Part shown: piece after piece, positions 19,916 to 34,200 of the stretch
How the letters are laid out: each line of letters begins with the position of its first letter
Numbering within the stretch: position 1 is the stretch's first letter
Source of the DNA: Dichomitus squalens LYAD-421 SS1
Taxonomy: Eukaryota > Basidiomycota > Agaricomycetes > Polyporales > Polyporaceae
DNA: 43,135 nt
Assembly: GCF_000275845.1 (NCBI RefSeq)
Contig: NW_006766895.1
Location: 1-43,135 of the forward strand
Direction of reading: 5' to 3'
Program-made: the position numbers and the translations under genes
Notes under the pieces: generated by a model
Seen by the model: the letters and a program-made list of their open reading frames with translations, nothing else
Databases searched by the model: none
Told to the model about the DNA's origin: nothing

Positions 19916-21762
19916 TCACACCACAATGCATCCTCTGAATTCTAAACCCAGCTCCCTTAACTCCTCTTCGGCCGCCTCACGTTCATTCTGCTGCAACTTC
20001 TTGCGAGCTTCACTAGGAAACCAATCCTTCATAAAATTCAGAAGAGCCCAGTCAACATTTGCTACGGAACAGAGCATGTGCGGTCAGACTTGGCGATGAA
20101 CGTATTAATGATAATCACTCACAGCGATCCGCAGACAGCACGGTTGGTGCACGGCACATGGGGCAGTGTTGCTCTCCTCGCTTCTGCAACTTCACCAGAC
20201 ACCTAAAGGAAGGAGTCATCGGCCATTGAAACTGGGTACCGTGCTTTGGTCGACGCACCTTACACAGAACAAGTGGCTACAACGAAGACGTATCGGCTTA
20301 AAAGCGAGGCTTGTGCATATGACGCACGAGTAGTCATCGATATGCGGAATGATAGGCAACAATGTTTCGGTCAGGGCCTGAACGAGAAGCAGCGAGAGGG
20401 AGAGAGAGCTAGCGCCCCGAGAGACCGGTCGCGAGAGGACGAGAGCGCGATCTCGAGCCTCTGGGACGATAATAAAGGGGGAAGCCAGGTCAGGAGCCAG
20501 GGGAAGAGCAGTGCGCTTTGCATGCTTCTTGAGGATCTTCCGCGTTGCCTCGGCAGTGACGTCCTGGAACTGAAGATCAAAGAGCGAGCGTGTTCAGATG
20601 TTGCTTTTCTGGGAGGAGCCCGAAGACAGACCTTTCTCAAGTTCAAGATGAACGTGTTGAGCTCCAAGAACGTACGCAGCGCGATTTTACTCCGCTTGAG
20701 TTTGAGCTTTAGGTCTCCCTCAGACAGACGTTCGTGCAATTGGGACGAGAACGCAAAGAATCTAGCAGCGGCATCGTCCGTGTCGCGTTCGCCCCGAAAA
20801 CGCTCCTGGTGACCCTGAAAAATGTCTGCCTCGACGTACATGCGGAAGATCTCCCTCCAAGTCTCAAGATCAGACTTTGATTGGGTTACAAGAGTACCAG
20901 AAGAGACATTGATGGTCGCTGGGTCGGATGAGAACGGAGAATATGGGTGAAATGCGGAAGTGGAGGAAGATGGGTGCGACGCAGAAGAGATTTCGTGAGA
21001 GAGCGCTTGCAGAGTCGCTTCGAATTCGGCCTTCCTGGTGACTAGATACGCGGATAGAGACTCGAGAGCTTCAGAGAGCGTCCGGAAGAAAACAGTATCA
21101 GATACGAGCGGGATGATGAGCTCTTGGGGAACATTGCTAGGGAGCGGATTGGACGACGTGCTGAATGATATTGTAAAGAGCACTCACGAGAAACCTTTCG
21201 TCGTCAAGTGGTCGCCAATATCAGATGATGCCAGAGAGTCGGAGGGTACAGTGGATGAGGAGGAAGCGGCATATTGGTGACTAGGTAGTGGTGTTGGGCA
21301 GGATGTCGTGAAGCCCAGGGCCTGGGATAGGACGTCAGGCGGTAATATTGTCTCCTGGTTCCCATAGTTGTCGAGATAGAGGTGGAGGCGAGGTTCGACG
21401 TGGTCGACGACATCAGCAAGCTCGTAGATGACGCGAGGACTCGAGGAATGCAAAGGCGGCTCCGAAGATGCTTGGGGCGAAGGGAAGTCGGTGAGGGAAC
21501 GCTCCCTTTGCTTTCCCTTATCGAGCCCTTGAGAAGGCGGTTGCTGTATGATCCCGTGCAGAAGGTCCGGGGAGAGCCCTATCATCGAGACCATATGAGT
21601 CCTGAGGCGGAGCTAACGGCAGATGGAAGACTCACCGAGCGAGGTAAGCTCTGCGACAATCTGGTTGATTATCTTCTTGAGCTGACGGTACTGGATGGCG
21701 CTCTCTCTGAGGTCTGGAGGAAGTGTGAGAAGTAGTTGAGTGTAAGTCTTGGAGAAGTGCAT
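19916..21762 (-). CDS. SPX-RING-type E3 ubiquitin ligase
   Basis: Six exons: 21762-21636, 21578-21188, 21136-20632, 20569-20259, 20202-20123 and 20061-19916, giving 519 residues. Introns are 51-62 nt, all GT-AG. The N-terminus (MHFSKTYTQLLLTLPPDLRE) begins an SPX domain, which binds inositol pyrophosphates and senses phosphate status. Its last helix region has RKILKKHAKR at about 351-360, with the lysine cluster of the ligand site. A C3HC4 RING follows: C423, C426, C438, H440, C443, C446, C458, C461. The order SPX then RING matches plant NLA and fission-yeast Pqr1, which ubiquitinate phosphate transporters or related targets. A long Ser/Pro-rich insert splits the SPX helices (about 60-260). 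The start was chosen because SPX proteins begin at this Met; the longer upstream reading has no domain. Substrate here is inferred only. Confidence 0.9.
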
Positions 21763-21926
21763 GGCGAAGGAAGGAAGCAGACAACGGCCTCGGAATCTGA
21801 GCCGCGAACGGCAGCCACAACGGGCGCTATGACATTCCCCTGCCGGCATCCCTCATTCGCACACACTGTGACACACAGACGCCTCTTGCAAGCTGTCTCC
21901 GCCGGTCAACCTGCTTTTCGCTCTCC
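21763..21926. promoter_or_regulatory. Shared divergent promoter, SPX-RING / DUF2358 genes
   Basis: 164 bp separate the two start codons, which face away from each other, so both 5' UTRs and promoters must fit here. CG-rich; no TATA box seen. Confidence 0.5.
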
Positions 21927-23160
21927 ATGTCGCTGCGAACGGCCTTGACCGCGACCGCCCGACTTCACCGCATGGCAAGGCAGGAGTGCCGACCAGATGT
22001 TTTCACGCGGAATGTCTCTTCACGCGTCCCTCTTGGCAAACCATCCGTCTCGGAATCAGAACATGCTCTCCCTTCTTCAGCTTCTTCTCCGCCCTCCATA
22101 CTCAGGGCGACAGGCTCCTCTCTACCAGGCTCACTACCCCCGGAGGAAGAAGGACCAGGAGAACTGTCTGATCAAGAGTGGGAGATTCGTACAGGTATGT
22201 TGGGATGCAAGTTACCCCGCGGTCTGGAGTATCTGATGCTACCGCAGTGTACATTTTCCTGCAATGCCATATCCTCCCTGTAATGATCGGCTACATTTGT
22301 ACCCATCGCATGTCACTCAACGCTGGTTGACACTACGACTGCTGTTCAACCATGCTGCTGTAGGACGTGCGATCTACATCCTTCAGCAGACTCTCCCTAC
22401 TTTTTTCTCCACAGGCCTCATCTCATCAGTAGACACCTCCGGAGGGAACGAGAAAGGAGACAAGAGCGACGAGATATCCATTTACAGCCCCAACGTCAGG
22501 CTAGAGTACCGACCACCCGTACCTTTTCCACCCCCTTTTCCCAGGACGTTGCACGTCGAAGGTGAGCTGCTCCCTTGCTACTTCAACTGTAAGAGCAGCT
22601 TCACGGTCCGGAGCTAGGACTTCCCCTTTACATGGGCTCGTCGGTGTTCGTCAGACATACCCTGAGTGCACTATACACCGATCTTCGCGTGGAGCTTCAG
22701 CGGGTACGGGTGCACGGCCCTCGATCTTCGTCAGGCCCACCTCTAGACAGCAGCGCAAATCCGAACGCACCGGGAGACATACACCGATCGCAACAGAGCA
22801 AAACGCGCAGCAACCGCGAGAAGAGCCTTTTTGTAGGCCTTATGGTCCATGGCATCAATCGCGTTAGCAAAGCCGAAGGCGGTTGGCAAGTGTAAGTGTT
22901 CTGTCGTTGCCAACAATAATATCTCGACATGCTTAGTGTTCTATTGAAGGAACTCAACATATACGTTCTCTCCCATCACTGGCCTCATACATCTGCACGT
23001 TATTGACTCTATCCATCCTGCCCCACATCAAGCGTTCTTTAGTGCGCTTCAGGCTGCTCTGAGCAAAATCGGTCTCGGTAGTACGCGAGATGCAGGCGAA
23101 AGCGGAATGGCTAGAGCACAACCATTATCGCAACCGCAACCTTCACGCTCAGAGATATGA
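21927..23160 (+). CDS. DUF2358 (C6orf136-like) protein, probably mitochondrial
   Basis: Four exons: 21927-22194, 22364-22561, 22618-22891 and 22950-23160, giving 316 residues in exact frame. The first about 35 residues are rich in Arg, Ala and Ser with no acidic residue before E21 (MSLRTALTATARLHRMARQE), as in mitochondrial presequences. After a Ser/Pro-rich linker the conserved part starts with RAIYILQQTLPTFF, then IYSPNVRLEY, TLHVEGLPLYM, and ends TYTFSPITGLIHLHVIDSI. This order resembles the DUF2358 family, whose fold is NTF2-like and whose role is unknown. The first intron (169 nt) is unusually long for this locus, so a small extra exon cannot be excluded. The last acceptor (TTGAAG/GAAC) was chosen because it alone restores the conserved end. 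Confidence 0.75.
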
Positions 23161-23357
23161 CCTCTATAACCTGTTTAACTCGGCAATCCGACAGAGTGTA
23201 CGCTCAAATGTCCCAGCTTACTTTATCTCGCGCATGCCCGCAGTATATATAATGTAGCCCACCACTCTACTTCACAAATGACAGCACGCTTCGAATTGAC
23301 ACAGCAACAGGGGATAGAGACAATATCTATGATACAAAGGATAAGTGCTTTCTATGT
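23161..23357. other. Convergent 3' intergenic spacer
   Basis: 197 bp between two converging stop codons; it must hold both 3' UTRs. AT-rich near 23220-23350, with no conserved site that I can name. Confidence 0.5.
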
Positions 23358-25461
23358 TTAGTTGATGACGCCAGTCCAGGAGTCGATCAGGTCGACGACG
23401 CAGTAACCGTTGAGTGGGACATATTGTTCAGTGATCACCTTGATAGCTTCTTGCGCCACGAGTCCGCCCAGGAAAGCGGCCGTGTTGGGTAGGTCAGCTG
23501 TGGGTGCACGAGCGCTACGAAAGCACCGTTAAACACCGCCGAAGATATATCTTTGGGGAAGACATACATCTCGCCAACGGCAGCCTCGAGCTCTTCGGGT
23601 AGATCGACATCCTGACCAACGGTGGCTAGCACTTCGGCGTTCAGGGCGTCGATTGTGACTTCTGCGCTCACGGTCAGAAAGGAGCTACGGACATGGTCGC
23701 CAGCTTACCGGCGTTTCGGGACAGCAGGTTCGACAAGGCAGAGAGTGCGAGGTGTGTCGCAGTTTCGCGGGGCTGACTCGTCAAAGAATTGACTAGAAAG
23801 CATGTCAGCGGAAGGGCTAAGAGCTTGCAGGCATGGACTGGCTACTTACCAATCGCTTCGCGATCTCTGTCCAAAGCACCCCATTGCTTCCCTCGCAAGA
23901 CACGGATGTGGTGCGCGTTCTTGACAAAGCTGTCGACCTCATCCGGATTGGTGGTCTTCGCGATCTCGGGGTACTTCGCGGCAAAAATTTCCTTGAACTT
24001 CGTCTGGGGTGGCGGACGGGTGGTTAATGAAGGTGAGCGATGCCCAGAGAGTGGCAGACGACGACCACCTTTTCTACTTCCGCGTGTGCGCGGTACAGGT
24101 TTTGCAGTCGCACGTAGTTCTTTGTATCAGACTTCATGTCGGGCAAAGTCGCGCTGATTGGCAAAGTGCCGGGTCCCGACGGGTCCGAAACAAAGGCAGA
24201 AAGAGATTGAAGCAATGCATGGAAGGTGGAGTTGTGTTGAGGCGATGTGGGTAGAGGAGGTAAGGAGAACAGTGCTTGTATATCTGAAGGGACCTGCCAT
24301 GATCAACGATTGAGTTAGAAGGAACCAATGAAGAGGTCGTCTGAACGGACAGCGGGTTCGGACCAAACGCGCCACGCTTGCGCCTCGGCTTCTTCGAAGT
24401 TCTCTTCGTCGAGTTTGATCTTCATGGCCAGTATGCTGTTCTTGAACTCTTTCTTCTCTGCTGCAGTCTTAGGAAGGCTCCCATCATGCTACATGCCATG
24501 CTCCTTCAGTTTGGTGCTCGGTTGGTGATGGATATAGATCCACGTACGCTCTTCCACCACTCATCCAGGGCACGGACCAGGATGACAACCATTGGAATGT
24601 GAGAATGGTCAGTAGGGTCCATGTTCTGGAGATCAAGGCTACGAGCCCATTCGAGCAAAGCAGGGAAAGGGCGAGTAATGCGGAGCGAGGGGGCATTCTC
24701 CGAGTGCGATTGAGACACTAAACGAATGTGGAGTTCACGCGACACAATTCAGCTCACTTGACGATCGATCCACTCACCGCTGTGTTCGTGGTATTGAATG
24801 TGGAACTCGGCAAGGAAACCAGCAGACCGGACGGAGATGAGAGGAGGGCCGTTGGGATTGGCCCAGAGAAGAGTGGAGAGTGGAGCGAGGACGTCGTTAT
24901 TCAAATTATGGGCGATGATGATGGAGAAGGATCGTAGCCAATCCTTTCCCTGGTCTGTGCTAAGAAGCTCCTTAACATCCTGTATGACGGCCTCTCCCTG
25001 GACGCTCTCGTTCAGTTCGCGGAGGAGGGGCACGGCCTCTTGGGCCCGAGGCTTGCCGATGCTCTGGCTAGCGTTGAGGAAGAAGTTGTTGCCAGCATCT
25101 GCTGGAGTTGTAAGGGTAGAGTCTAGAATCGAGAAGTGACCGATCCCTGGGAGAACGAGATTCTTGAGGATAGAAGTAGATGTAGCAGAGGAGGAAAGGA
25201 CGAGGATGCGGGACGCCTCGAGGGCTGCTTGTCCCGAAGCAGCCCAGATACTGGGACGCGTATAAAGCGCTGTCTTACGTGTAGATGGAGTGAAAAGCAA
25301 TACTCACCGAAGCTGGCGATCGTAACGACGCGTCTTTTGATCTGGCTGGCCAGGACTGTGAAGGAAATGAGCTGCGGCCGGGGAAGGGGACAAGGGACGG
25401 AAGGACCATACGCGATGGTAGCAGTAGCCTCTTCTATGTCTTGGGACTCAGAGGTAGACAT
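23358..25461 (-). CDS. ULA1: NEDD8-activating enzyme E1 regulatory subunit (APPBP1/ULA1)
   Basis: Ten exons: 25461-25412, 25355-25308, 25250-24778, 24717-24548, 24467-24326, 24283-24069, 24003-23850, 23792-23709, 23661-23568 and 23514-23358, giving 528 residues (human APPBP1 is about 534). With UBA3 it forms the E1 that adenylates NEDD8/Rub1 and so drives cullin-RING ligases. Family marks: RRYDRQLRIWAASGQAAL at the start, ILKNLVLPGIGHFSILD, DAGNNFFL, the middle segment LPDMKSDTKNYVRLQNLYR, and ADLPNTAAFLGGLVAQEAIK near the end. As in the family it lacks the catalytic cysteine, which UBA3 supplies. One intron (24284-24325) is only 42 nt; its acceptor restores the frame. It is divergent from ARG5,6. 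Confidence 0.93.
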
Positions 25462-25762
25462 TGTGTGAAACGGTCTGTTCTGTTCACTGGAATCGGGTGT
25501 GCGATCAATGAAGAACAAGTATTAGCGTTGTGGCGAGGAGAGACGAGTAAGTACTAAAAGTACTGTGCGTCGGGCCCGGGCCTGAATAAGTCGATCATCC
25601 GAGGTAATCGGCAGAAGACGCCCATAGATAAGATAAGATGTAGGAGGATCGGCTATCGGGGCGCAGAAATCGACCCCGCTCAGGACGCTGGACACAACCT
25701 CGAGTCTTCGAGTCACCGTCTGCGTCTTCCTCCTCGACGTCGACCATCTCCCCCTCCCTCCA
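25462..25762. promoter_or_regulatory. Divergent promoter ULA1 / ARG5,6 with a Gcn4/CPC1-like site
   Basis: 301 bp between the start codons. GAGTCA at 25710-25715 (TGACTC on the other strand) lies 48 bp before the ARG5,6 ATG. TGACTC is the core of the site bound by Gcn4/CPC1 in general amino-acid control, which governs arginine genes in fungi. One six-base match is weak evidence by itself. Confidence 0.4.
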
Positions 25763-28805
<3,043 letters not shown>

Positions 28806-29293
28806 GGGGGGTTTTGCTATAGGTTGGATTACCGATTTCTCACAACGTCTAGCTTCCACGTAGATGGCTCACGCGCCCAATGCAAAAAGTAGCCGAGTAT
28901 CTATCTTAATCGATTCCGTTAAGACCGCACATATCTATCCATCGAATATGCGTCGGGCTAGCGATCTATCTCAGTGCTTACCTGAACACTCGTACAGGAA
29001 AGCTTGAGACAGCACCCAAGCAAATCGCTAGTATGCATTCTGACAGAAATTGAATTACGCAACTACCACCGACGCAGAGCCATATGCAAGGATATACGTA
29101 TGCTGGGGGATTCGACATATAATACATAGCCAGAGACCATTACGTGCGCGAGAAAGCAAGACTACTAGCGTTCCAGGAATCGGCATCATCAGAGACATGC
29201 ATTGTCCATAGCGCAGAGGAGGAGAGACAGCAGAGGCACAGAGCATACCGCAAGAGCACACGACATCAAGAACCGCTCTTCCACTTCACTCCG
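28806..29293. other. Convergent 3' intergenic region
   Basis: 488 bp between the stop of ARG5,6 and the stop of the next, minus-strand gene. I see no gene or repeat; 3' UTRs of both genes are expected here. Confidence 0.5.
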
Positions 29294-30813
29294 TCAGTCG
29301 TCAAACCACGCCCACAGATCCGCGCTCGAGTTCGCGTCCTTTGGCTCCTCGTCCGGCTCCGGCGCGGGCATGGGCCTGCGCGCAGACATCTCCAGCACCG
29401 GCGCGAGCCTCGGCCCCTGCACCGTCGCACTCGCGCGGACAGCGAGACGCGGCGGGTCAGGCACGGCAGGCGACAAGCACTCCGCACCACGAGCATGCGC
29501 ACGGGCGGATATTCTCGCCCCATCAGCTGGCTGGGGCTGAGCTGCGGCCGGAGGCTTCTTGACGTTGGGGCCGATCGAGAGCTTGTACGGCTTCTTGACG
29601 TTGGCGGACGTCGCGGGCTGGCCGGGCAGGCGGCGCATGCCCAGCGGGGGCGGGTGCTGGGACGCGCGCGGACGGGCGGCCTGCGACTGCCCGGGGTGGA
29701 CCTGGGAGGGCGGGGCGAACGGGCGGGAGAGGGAGGGCGTAGGGGCGAGCGGCTGCGTTGCGCGGGGGAGAGGCTCGGGCGGGGCTTTGGGCCTTTGCGG
29801 GACAGGGACTGGGGGAGGGCGGGGCGGGGGCATCGCTGCCGCCGAGGGGGACGGGACCTCGGGCGATGGCGGATGCGGCTCCGGCAGCATGTCGTCGTCG
29901 ACGAGCGAGGTATCGGCAGTTGCGTCCCCCATGGCCATCGACGAGTCCTCGTCCAACGAGTCTGAGCGCGAGTGCAAGCCATGGTGGATGCTGAGGGGGG
30001 ACACGGCGGCTGAGGACGAGGAGGAGGTCTGGGACTCGCGCTTGGGGTCGGATGGCGATGAGGCGTCGGCCGTGCTGGAACGCTTCTTGTGAGGTCTACA
30101 GGGCGGGGATGGCGTGCTGGAGGGGATGTCTGCTTCCCAATCTATATCCATTGGCTTCCGTAGAGATTCAAGGATGCCGAGGGACTCGGCGCGGGAGAGG
30201 TCACCGACGGGGGTAGTTGCACGCTCCTGCCTGGACGCGCGCGGCACATCTGACTCGGAGGCACGGGTCTGAAGACGGGAGGGCCTGTTGGAAGCTGACT
30301 TGGATGGGAGGATACCTTCAGCTGTGTGCTCGCGCCTAGGTGGGTGCCTAAGGAGCGGTGTGGACATGTCGTCGAGGATGGACAGGCTGCCTTGACGGCG
30401 TTCGTTGTTTGCCTTTTGCTTTGCGTTTTGTTGGAGCTTGCCTTTCATCCTGTCGATTGCGGACTGGAGGTCGTCCATGTGCTGAGGGATTGAGGGAGAT
30501 TCTTCTGAACGGATGTCGAACCTCTTGGCCCTGGCGGGGTGGTCTGGGGGGAGGGGACGAGGATTGCGAGAGGGAGGGAGTTGATGGGCGGAGGGGCGAG
30601 TGACTGCATCAGGCAGGGGGTCGACTAGAACTGAGGTCAGGAAGAAGAGCGGGGAGAAGGGAGGGAAATAGACGAACGTGGAGGAAAGACGAGTTGTCGG
30701 GTGAGAAGGCGTTTCTCGGGATTTGAGGCCCAGTGGACGCGTGCTGAGGAGGGCGAGGGATTGGGGTCGGGGAGGGGGAATTGAGAGCTTGGGGGTTCAG
30801 CGTCGACGTCCAT
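29294..30813 (-). CDS. Unrecognised Pro/Ser-rich 488-residue protein
   Basis: Two exons, 30813-30678 and 30624-29294, with a 53-nt intron (donor GTTCGT). The start MDVDAEPPSS was chosen because the same frame further up is (CA)n repeat. Only two parts look structured: a basic helix-like segment LQSAIDRMKGKLQQNAKQKA (about 98-118) and an acidic-aromatic end SADLWAWFDD. Between them is low-complexity sequence rich in Pro, Ser, Ala and Arg, with NVKKP twice about 12 residues apart. No signal peptide, membrane segment or catalytic motif is seen. I do not recognise the family. It shares a promoter region with the myosin gene but nothing ties them functionally. The intron and N-terminal exon are the least certain parts. 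Confidence 0.7.
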
Positions 30814-31296
30814 GGCCTGGCGAGTGTCGGCTTCTGTTCTGGCAGACGAGTACGTGAGGGCTGCGGCAGGGAGTGGCGGAGAGGACAACGCGAGACATGG
30901 GTGAGACGCAGAGGACGCGACCGGCGTCCTTGTCGTCTCGCACAGGGTCAAAGAGCGATAGTTGGCCACAGAGACAAAGACAGGGTGTAGGTGCAGATCA
31001 GGCACACGGACGCAGACACGGAAGCAGACGCAGACACAGACACAGACACAGACACACTCGAGCAGCCACCGCCAACAGACGCCCAAGACGCGTTCTGTCG
31101 CGTCGCGTCCCTCCCGGCCCGGCTTCCCGCAGATGGGACCCCTGGTCGCGTAGAATGCCATATCGGGCAGTCTACGACGCGTCCCCAGTCCGTCCCCGAC
31201 TCCCGTTCAACTCCTCGACTCCGTTCCCCGACTCCGTTCCCCGACTCCGTTCCCCTACATTCCTCCCTCTCCTCCCAAGGGCCAGGGCATCCCATA
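30814..31296. promoter_or_regulatory. Divergent promoter with a hexamer microsatellite and CT-rich repeats
   Basis: 483 bp between two diverging genes. It holds an (ACAGAC)n-type run at about 31017-31054. It also holds three tandem copies of a 14-15-bp unit (core CGACTCCGTTCC) at about 31215-31253, within a pyrimidine-rich stretch just before the myosin ATG. CT-rich leaders are usual near fungal transcription starts. Confidence 0.55.
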
Positions 31297-34200
31297 ATGC
31301 CCCCTCCAAGGCCCTCACACAGCGCAGAGGCCGCTCGAGCAGCCGCCGCACAAGCCGAATTCAACGAGAAGAAGTGGGTCTGGGTTCCCGACGACAAAGA
31401 TGGCTACCTCGCAGGCTGGGTCGTCAGAGAGCAGGACGATGTCGGCGAAGTCGTCATGGCCTCAGGAGGAGAGGTAAACCCGTTCCCTGTCATATCCCAT
31501 ACCTCAGTTAGTTGACACTCTTGTTGCAAGATCCGCAAGGTTCCTCTCTACGCATTGTCCAAGATGAATCCCCCAAAGTTCGACAGAGTAGACGACATCG
31601 CTGACCTCACCTTCCTCAACGAGGCCAGCGTCGTACACAACCTCCGCCTCCGATATGGCTCCGGTGCCATCTACGTGAGCCCGTGTTCACAATCATCCAT
31701 TACCCCGCTTCCTAACCCCTCCGTCTCTCCCAGACTTACTCCGGTCTCTTCTTGGTCGCCATCAATCCATATCAATCCCTACCCCTATATTCGGATGCCA
31801 TTGTACACCAATACCGCGGCAAGCGTCTCGACGAGAACCCTCCCCACATCTTCGCAGTCGCAGAACGTGCTTGGGTCAATATGGGCGAGGAGCGCGAGAA
31901 CCAGAGTATCCTCATCACGTACGCCCTCATTTTCTATCGTTGCATCATCTCCTCATTCCCCTCCCTAGTGGCGAATCTGGTGCAGGCAAGACGGAGAGCA
32001 CCAAGAAGGTCATCCAGTACCTCGCCGCCATCGCCACCGACGCACACGCCCCCTCACTGACCCCCTCCCACTCCCAATCCCCCTCGCTCTCCAGCCCAAC
32101 GTTCAACTCGGTCGTGCCCTCCGTCGGCCTCCCCCGCAGCAGCTCTCTCCGCAAGCACTCAAAGGCGACCTCCGTCAGTGGCTCCGGCTCCGGCTTTGCC
32201 GGCCTCACCTCGAAGGGCCGTCTCGGCCTCCTCGAGCGGCAGATCCTCCAGGCGAACCCCATCCTCGAAGCGTTCGGAAACGCCCAGACGCAGCGCAACA
32301 ACAACTCGAGTCGGTTCGGAAAGTTCATCCGGATCAGCTTCTCCCCCGACGGCAGCATTGCCGGCGCCAACATCGACTGGTACCTGCTCGAGAAGAGTCG
32401 GGTCGTCGTGCGCAGCGAGGCGGAGCGCAGCTTCCATGTCTTCTATCAGCTCATGGAGGGCGGCGGCAGCCTGAAAGGTAAACAGAGGTAGTTTGCAGCG
32501 TCGCGTCGTGTACTGACGATAGCTCAGAGACCTTGCTGCTGGACGGCGACGTGGAGGACTACGAGTACCTGAACAAGAGCAGACGGGAGGTGGACGGCAT
32601 CGACGACCAGGAGGAATGGAACCTGCTCAAGGTCTGTGCACTCCCGTACTCCACGCTGCACGCACCCTGACGTCCCGCGGCCCAGAACGCACTCGACACG
32701 GTCGGCTTCACCGCTGCGGAGCAGCTCGACCTCTTCCGCGTCGTCGCCGCTGTGCTGCACATCGGCAACATCGCCATCGCGGCGTCGCGCTCCGACGACG
32801 CGACCATGCCAGATCCGTCGCAGGCAGAGCGCGCCTGCCATCTCCTCGGGCTCCCCATGTCCGAATTCACGAAGGCCGTCTTGCGACCTCGTGTGCTCGC
32901 CGGCCGTGAATGGGTTACACAAGCGCGCACGCGCCAGCAGGCTCTCGAAGAGCTCGCGTCCCTCTGCAAGACGCTGTACGAGAAGTCGTTCGGGATGCTC
33001 GTCGACCGCATCAACCGCGCTCTCGACCGCCCGTCGTCCAAGTCTACGTTCATCGGTGTGCTCGATATCGCGGGTTTTGAGATTTTCGACGTCAACGGCT
33101 ACGAGCAGCTGCTGATCAACTACACCAACGAGAAGCTCCAGCAGTTCTTCAACCACCATATGTTCGTTCTCGAGCAGGAGGAGTACGCGCGCGAGGGTAT
33201 CGAGTGGGACTACGTCAACTTCGGCTTGGACCTGCAACCGACGATCGACCTCATTGAGTCCAGCGGTGCTACCATCGGTGTCCTCAGTCTCCTTGACGAG
33301 GAGTGTATCATGCCCAAGGCGACAGACCGCACGTTCACGAACAAGCTCCACGCGATCTGGGCTGCCGAGCCGCAGACGGGGGAGGAGCCGCATCCCGGCA
33401 CGTTCAAGTACGAGCAGACGCGGTTCGAGCAGGGCTTCATCGTGCACCACTACGCGGGGCGGGTCGAGTACCGCACCGACGGCTGGCTGGAGAAGAACAA
33501 GGACCCGCTGAACGACAACCTGACGCGTGTGCTCGCCGCGTCCTCGGAGCGCTACGTCGCCTCCCTCTTCGCCGAGTACAGCGACATCCCCCTTCCCACG
33601 GGCACGAACGCGCTGCACGCGGCGACGATCGGGAAGAAGCGGGTGACGAAGAAGGGCGCGTTCCGCACGGTCGCGCAGCGGCACAAGGAGCAGCTCGCCG
33701 CGCTGATGACGCAGCTGCAGGGCACGCAGCCGCACTTCGTGCGGTGCATCGTGCCGAACACGCTGAAAAAGCCCGGGCGGGTCGACGTCCCGCTGGTGCT
33801 CGACCAGCTGCGGTGCAACGGGGTGCTGGAGGGCATCCGGATCGCGCGGCTCGGGTACCCGAACCGCCTACCGTTCGTCGAGTTCCGGCAGCGGTACGAG
33901 GTGCTCACCCCGGGCATCATTCCCCCAGGGTACATGGATGGCCGCAAGGCGTGCCTACGCATGGTCGACGCGCTCGAGCTGGACAAGTCCATCTTCCGCA
34001 TCGGGACGTCGAAGATCTTCTTCAAGGCGGGCGTGTTGGCCGAGCTCGAGGAGCGCAGGGATGCGCTGCTCTTTGACGTCTTCTCGCGGCTGCAGGCCGT
34101 CGCGCGCAAGTTCACCGCGCGCAGGCAGATGAAGAAGATACTCAATCGCGCGGTCGCGATACGGACGATTCAGCGGAACGCGCGGATATACGGAGAACTG

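Noticed and set aside
31017..31054. Cys/Val-rich minus-strand peptide from a hexamer run
   Set aside because: It is translation of an (ACAGAC)n microsatellite upstream of the chosen start of the minus-strand gene.
32524..33735. Antisense open frame of 403 codons
   Set aside because: It is the complement of the conserved myosin motor exon, opened by GC-rich codon use. It has no domain of its own.
33303..34076. Overlapping plus-strand frame of 257 codons in the myosin gene
   Set aside because: Out-of-frame reading of the motor exon, Arg/Ala-rich as expected for a shadow.
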